Positions 3,957 to 5,810 of a stretch of 5,810 nucleotides of DNA are shown in pieces (position 1 is the stretch's first letter; every line of letters begins with the position of its first letter). The notes below the pieces were generated by a model. The model worked only from the letters and a program-made list of their open reading frames with translations, made no database searches and was not told the DNA's origin. The position numbers were made by a program, and so were the translations under genes. The DNA is from CAYTLQ01 sp964438715 (lineage in GTDB: Bacteria > Bacteroidota > Ignavibacteria > Ignavibacteriales > Ignavibacteriaceae): positions 1 through 5,810 of the forward strand of contig CAYTLQ010000044.1 in assembly GCA_964438715.1 (NCBI GenBank), written 5' to 3'.

Positions 3957-5810
3957 TTTGAACTCTCATTAAATTTCTTTTTACATAAAAATGTCATCAT
4001 TGAAGTATCTTTTTTTAAATTTTTGTCAAATTCGATTGATTCAAGAATTTCCAATCCCTGATTTGTAATAACTTGCTCAAATTCATTCAAATTAAAAATT
4101 AATTCAACAGTTTTAATACCATAGGCTTCTTTTTCCTGAAATTTTGTTGGTTGTAGCCTGCAGACTGGAGTTTTGTGAAATATAACATATCTATTAGAAA
4201 TACGAATTGATTCCTTAATCTGATCAACATAGTTCGGCACATGACAAAGTACCCCTGCTGAGATAACAATATCTTTAGAATTGCTTTCGAGCGGGATATT
4301 TGCACCATCAGCAGTAATAAAATGTGCTTTGGGATAAAATTCCTTAGCCAGACTAATTAATGCTTCAGAGTAATCAATTCCCGTATAATTTAATTTTTTG
4401 TTGAGAAGGTATGATAATATTTCATAATAATAACCGCTGGCACAACCTACTTCCAACAAGGAAGTTTCGTTTCTTACAAGAGGAGAGAGCACTCGAGCAA
4501 GCACTTCACACACTTCAAGACTTTTTCCGGAGTACATCAAATCCAGTTCTTTTTGTACAAGCGCTCTTTGCTGTTGAGGAATAGTTTCATTTTTCCATGC
4601 ATCCAGATGTGACTGAGTAACCTCACTCTGGCTGATATCCTTATAACCCGTTGAGATTTTTGTTGGTTGAGTATTGAAATAATAAGGGTTCACTCTGGCA
4701 TAATATAATTGTCTTTCTAAAATTTCTGCGGTTATTTCCATTCGTTTTTCATAAGTATGATCTTTCAGTGTCCGTTTTTGTCCGTTTAATGAAATTTCCT
4801 CAGCTTCGTCGGGATGCCGCTGGTAATAGTTAATTAAAGCCGCCGCCTCCTCAGCAGAACGGTAGGCAATGACTTCTTCACCAATTTCAAAAAATTCAGA
4901 GAGATTCTTGCCGTAATCGGTTATTAACAGAGAATTACAGCCTGTTGCTTCAAAAAGTCGCATGTTACTGGAGTAGTTTTCAGAGACAGAAAAAATATGT
5001 CTGTTAAAAGTTATTCTGGAGGCGGCAAGTTCCCTGAACATATCTAATCCCCATACCTGACCACGATGTTTATTGAGAATGGCTGAATTGTGAGGTAATG
5101 ATACCGAAATATACCCGAAAAACTCAATTGCTGTGTTTTGAGCGAGGTATTCTAATGTTTCAATTGAACTGGAATGTATATTCGAGATTCCGCCAATAAA
5201 AGTGACATCGTGACTCTTCTTTACAGATTTTACTTTCTCCCAAATTCTTGGGTCAAATCCCAATGGCACATAATGTGTTTTTAGTCCTGCTTTTCTAAAT
5301 TTATTAAGAAATGGCGGACAAGAGGTAAAGATTACATCGAAGAGATTAAAGAATTGATAATTCCCATAGTTGCTGGCAATCTGACCAGCGAGAAGAGAGG
5401 TATGCGTTTTTATGTCCCTTAAAAAATCACCATCAATACGAACAATTTCCTGAATATATACCACATCAGGCTGGAATTTTATAATCTGCTGTAATAAGAT
5501 GAGTTTATTATTTGATTCGTAAGTCAAGCCGGGATAGTTTTCTTCAGCCCATCTATTCTGTAATTGCGGACAATTAAAAATAATATCGTCCGCTTCCCAA
5601 CCGCACAATGACAAACCACGCGAATAAAAGTCGGAATCACCAAAAAATGTAGAAAGAATGAATTGTTTTTGCACATCATAAGGCTGGAGATGAAGTTCAT
5701 GATTTGCTTGATAAAGATTATTTAAGAACAAAGGATAATTAGTATTAAGAAATAATATTCTTTTACCCGCTTTAGGTTTCTGAATAATCTTCAAATCTGG
5801 CGAATAATAG
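3953..5810 (-). CDS. CgeB-like glycosyltransferase fused to a SAM-dependent methyltransferase, 5' end beyond window
   Basis: Numbering from the TTG at 5792-5794 gives 613 residues. Residues about 11-360 form a GT-B glycosyltransferase of the CgeB/Glyco_trans_1_2 type: RILFLNTNY (12-20), FTSCPPFLNKFRKAG (156-170), VPLGFDP (176-182), and NMRLFEATGC (277-286) followed by a conserved YGKNLSEFF (294-302). About 362-440 is a linker. About 441-605 is a class I methyltransferase: motif I LLEVGCASG (446-454), acidic D474 in GIDYS, D496 in TADGA, CHVPN (517-521) and IFHKTPV (538-544) with downstream AYG (557-559). The frame stays open from the TTG to the window edge (upstream codons read YYSPD), and the first in-frame ATG is residue 252, so the true start is probably outside. 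The fusion suggests one protein adds a sugar and methylates it or a neighbouring residue, perhaps capping a surface glycan. The acceptor is not determinable. Confidence 0.88.
   Translation of the reverse strand, partial: YYSPDLKIIQKPKAGKRILFLNTNYPLFLNNLYQANHELHLQPYDVQKQFILSTFFGDSDFYSRGLSLCGWEADDIIFNCPQLQNRWAEENYPGLTYESNNKLILLQQIIKFQPDVVYIQEIVRIDGDFLRDIKTHTSLLAGQIASNYGNYQFFNLFDVIFTSCPPFLNKFRKAGLKTHYVPLGFDPRIWEKVKSVKKSHDVTFIGGISNIHSSSIETLEYLAQNTAIEFFGYISVSLPHNSAILNKHRGQVWGLDMFRELAASRITFNRHIFSVSENYSSNMRLFEATGCNSLLITDYGKNLSEFFEIGEEVIAYRSAEEAAALINYYQRHPDEAEEISLNGQKRTLKDHTYEKRMEITAEILERQLYYARVNPYYFNTQPTKISTGYKDISQSEVTQSHLDAWKNETIPQQQRALVQKELDLMYSGKSLEVCEVLARVLSPLVRNETSLLEVGCASGYYYEILSYLLNKKLNYTGIDYSEALISLAKEFYPKAHFITADGANIPLESNSKDIVISAGVLCHVPNYVDQIKESIRISNRYVIFHKTPVCRLQPTKFQEKEAYGIKTVELIFNLNEFEQVITNQGLEILESIEFDKNLKKDTSMMTFLCKKKFNESSN

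Noticed and set aside
4099..4308. 69-residue open frame on the minus strand
   Set aside because: It lies out of frame within the methyltransferase domain and is not protein-like.

Overview
The window most resembles a genome of the Ignavibacteria/Chlorobi side of Bacteroidota. The strongest sign is the secreted protein at 904-2304, which ends in a type IX secretion (T9SS) sorting domain opening with the QNYPNPFN motif typical of that group. The AT-rich intergenic DNA and the absence of Shine-Dalgarno sequences at readable starts agree with this. No gene fixes the species.

Region 1 (1-706, + strand) is the most unusual part. An intact tRNA-Arg(CCG) at 350-421 is preceded by two 146-bp direct repeats (1-146, 147-292). 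Each repeat carries the same promoter-like leader and a broken copy of the same tRNA gene. In both broken copies a 43-bp, 74% GC palindrome sits at the 3' edge of the D-loop, and the anticodon and T arms are lost through a 34-nt internal deletion, while sequence matching the 3' acceptor strand remains. Fifteen bases after the intact tRNA, with no ribosome binding site, begins a small GIY-YIG nuclease gene (437-706), probably on the same transcript.

Region 2 (707-2304) holds, on the minus strand, an exported class C beta-lactamase-like serine hydrolase with a signal peptide and T9SS C-terminal domain. It has its own candidate promoter (2348-2376) and a candidate terminator (871-898). The CTD contains an apparent in-frame insertion resembling a short palindromic repeat.

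Region 3 (2305-2918) is a 614-bp AT-rich gap without a supportable gene. It holds a 12-bp interrupted inverted repeat and a small palindrome.

Region 4 (2919-5810, minus strand) is the end of a glycan-modification operon. A CgeB-like glycosyltransferase fused to a SAM-dependent methyltransferase runs in from beyond the right edge. It overlaps by 4 nt (TTGA) a GT8-like nucleotide-sugar transferase that starts at TTG. They probably assemble and methylate a surface polysaccharide or glycoprotein glycan; the acceptor cannot be read from the sequence.
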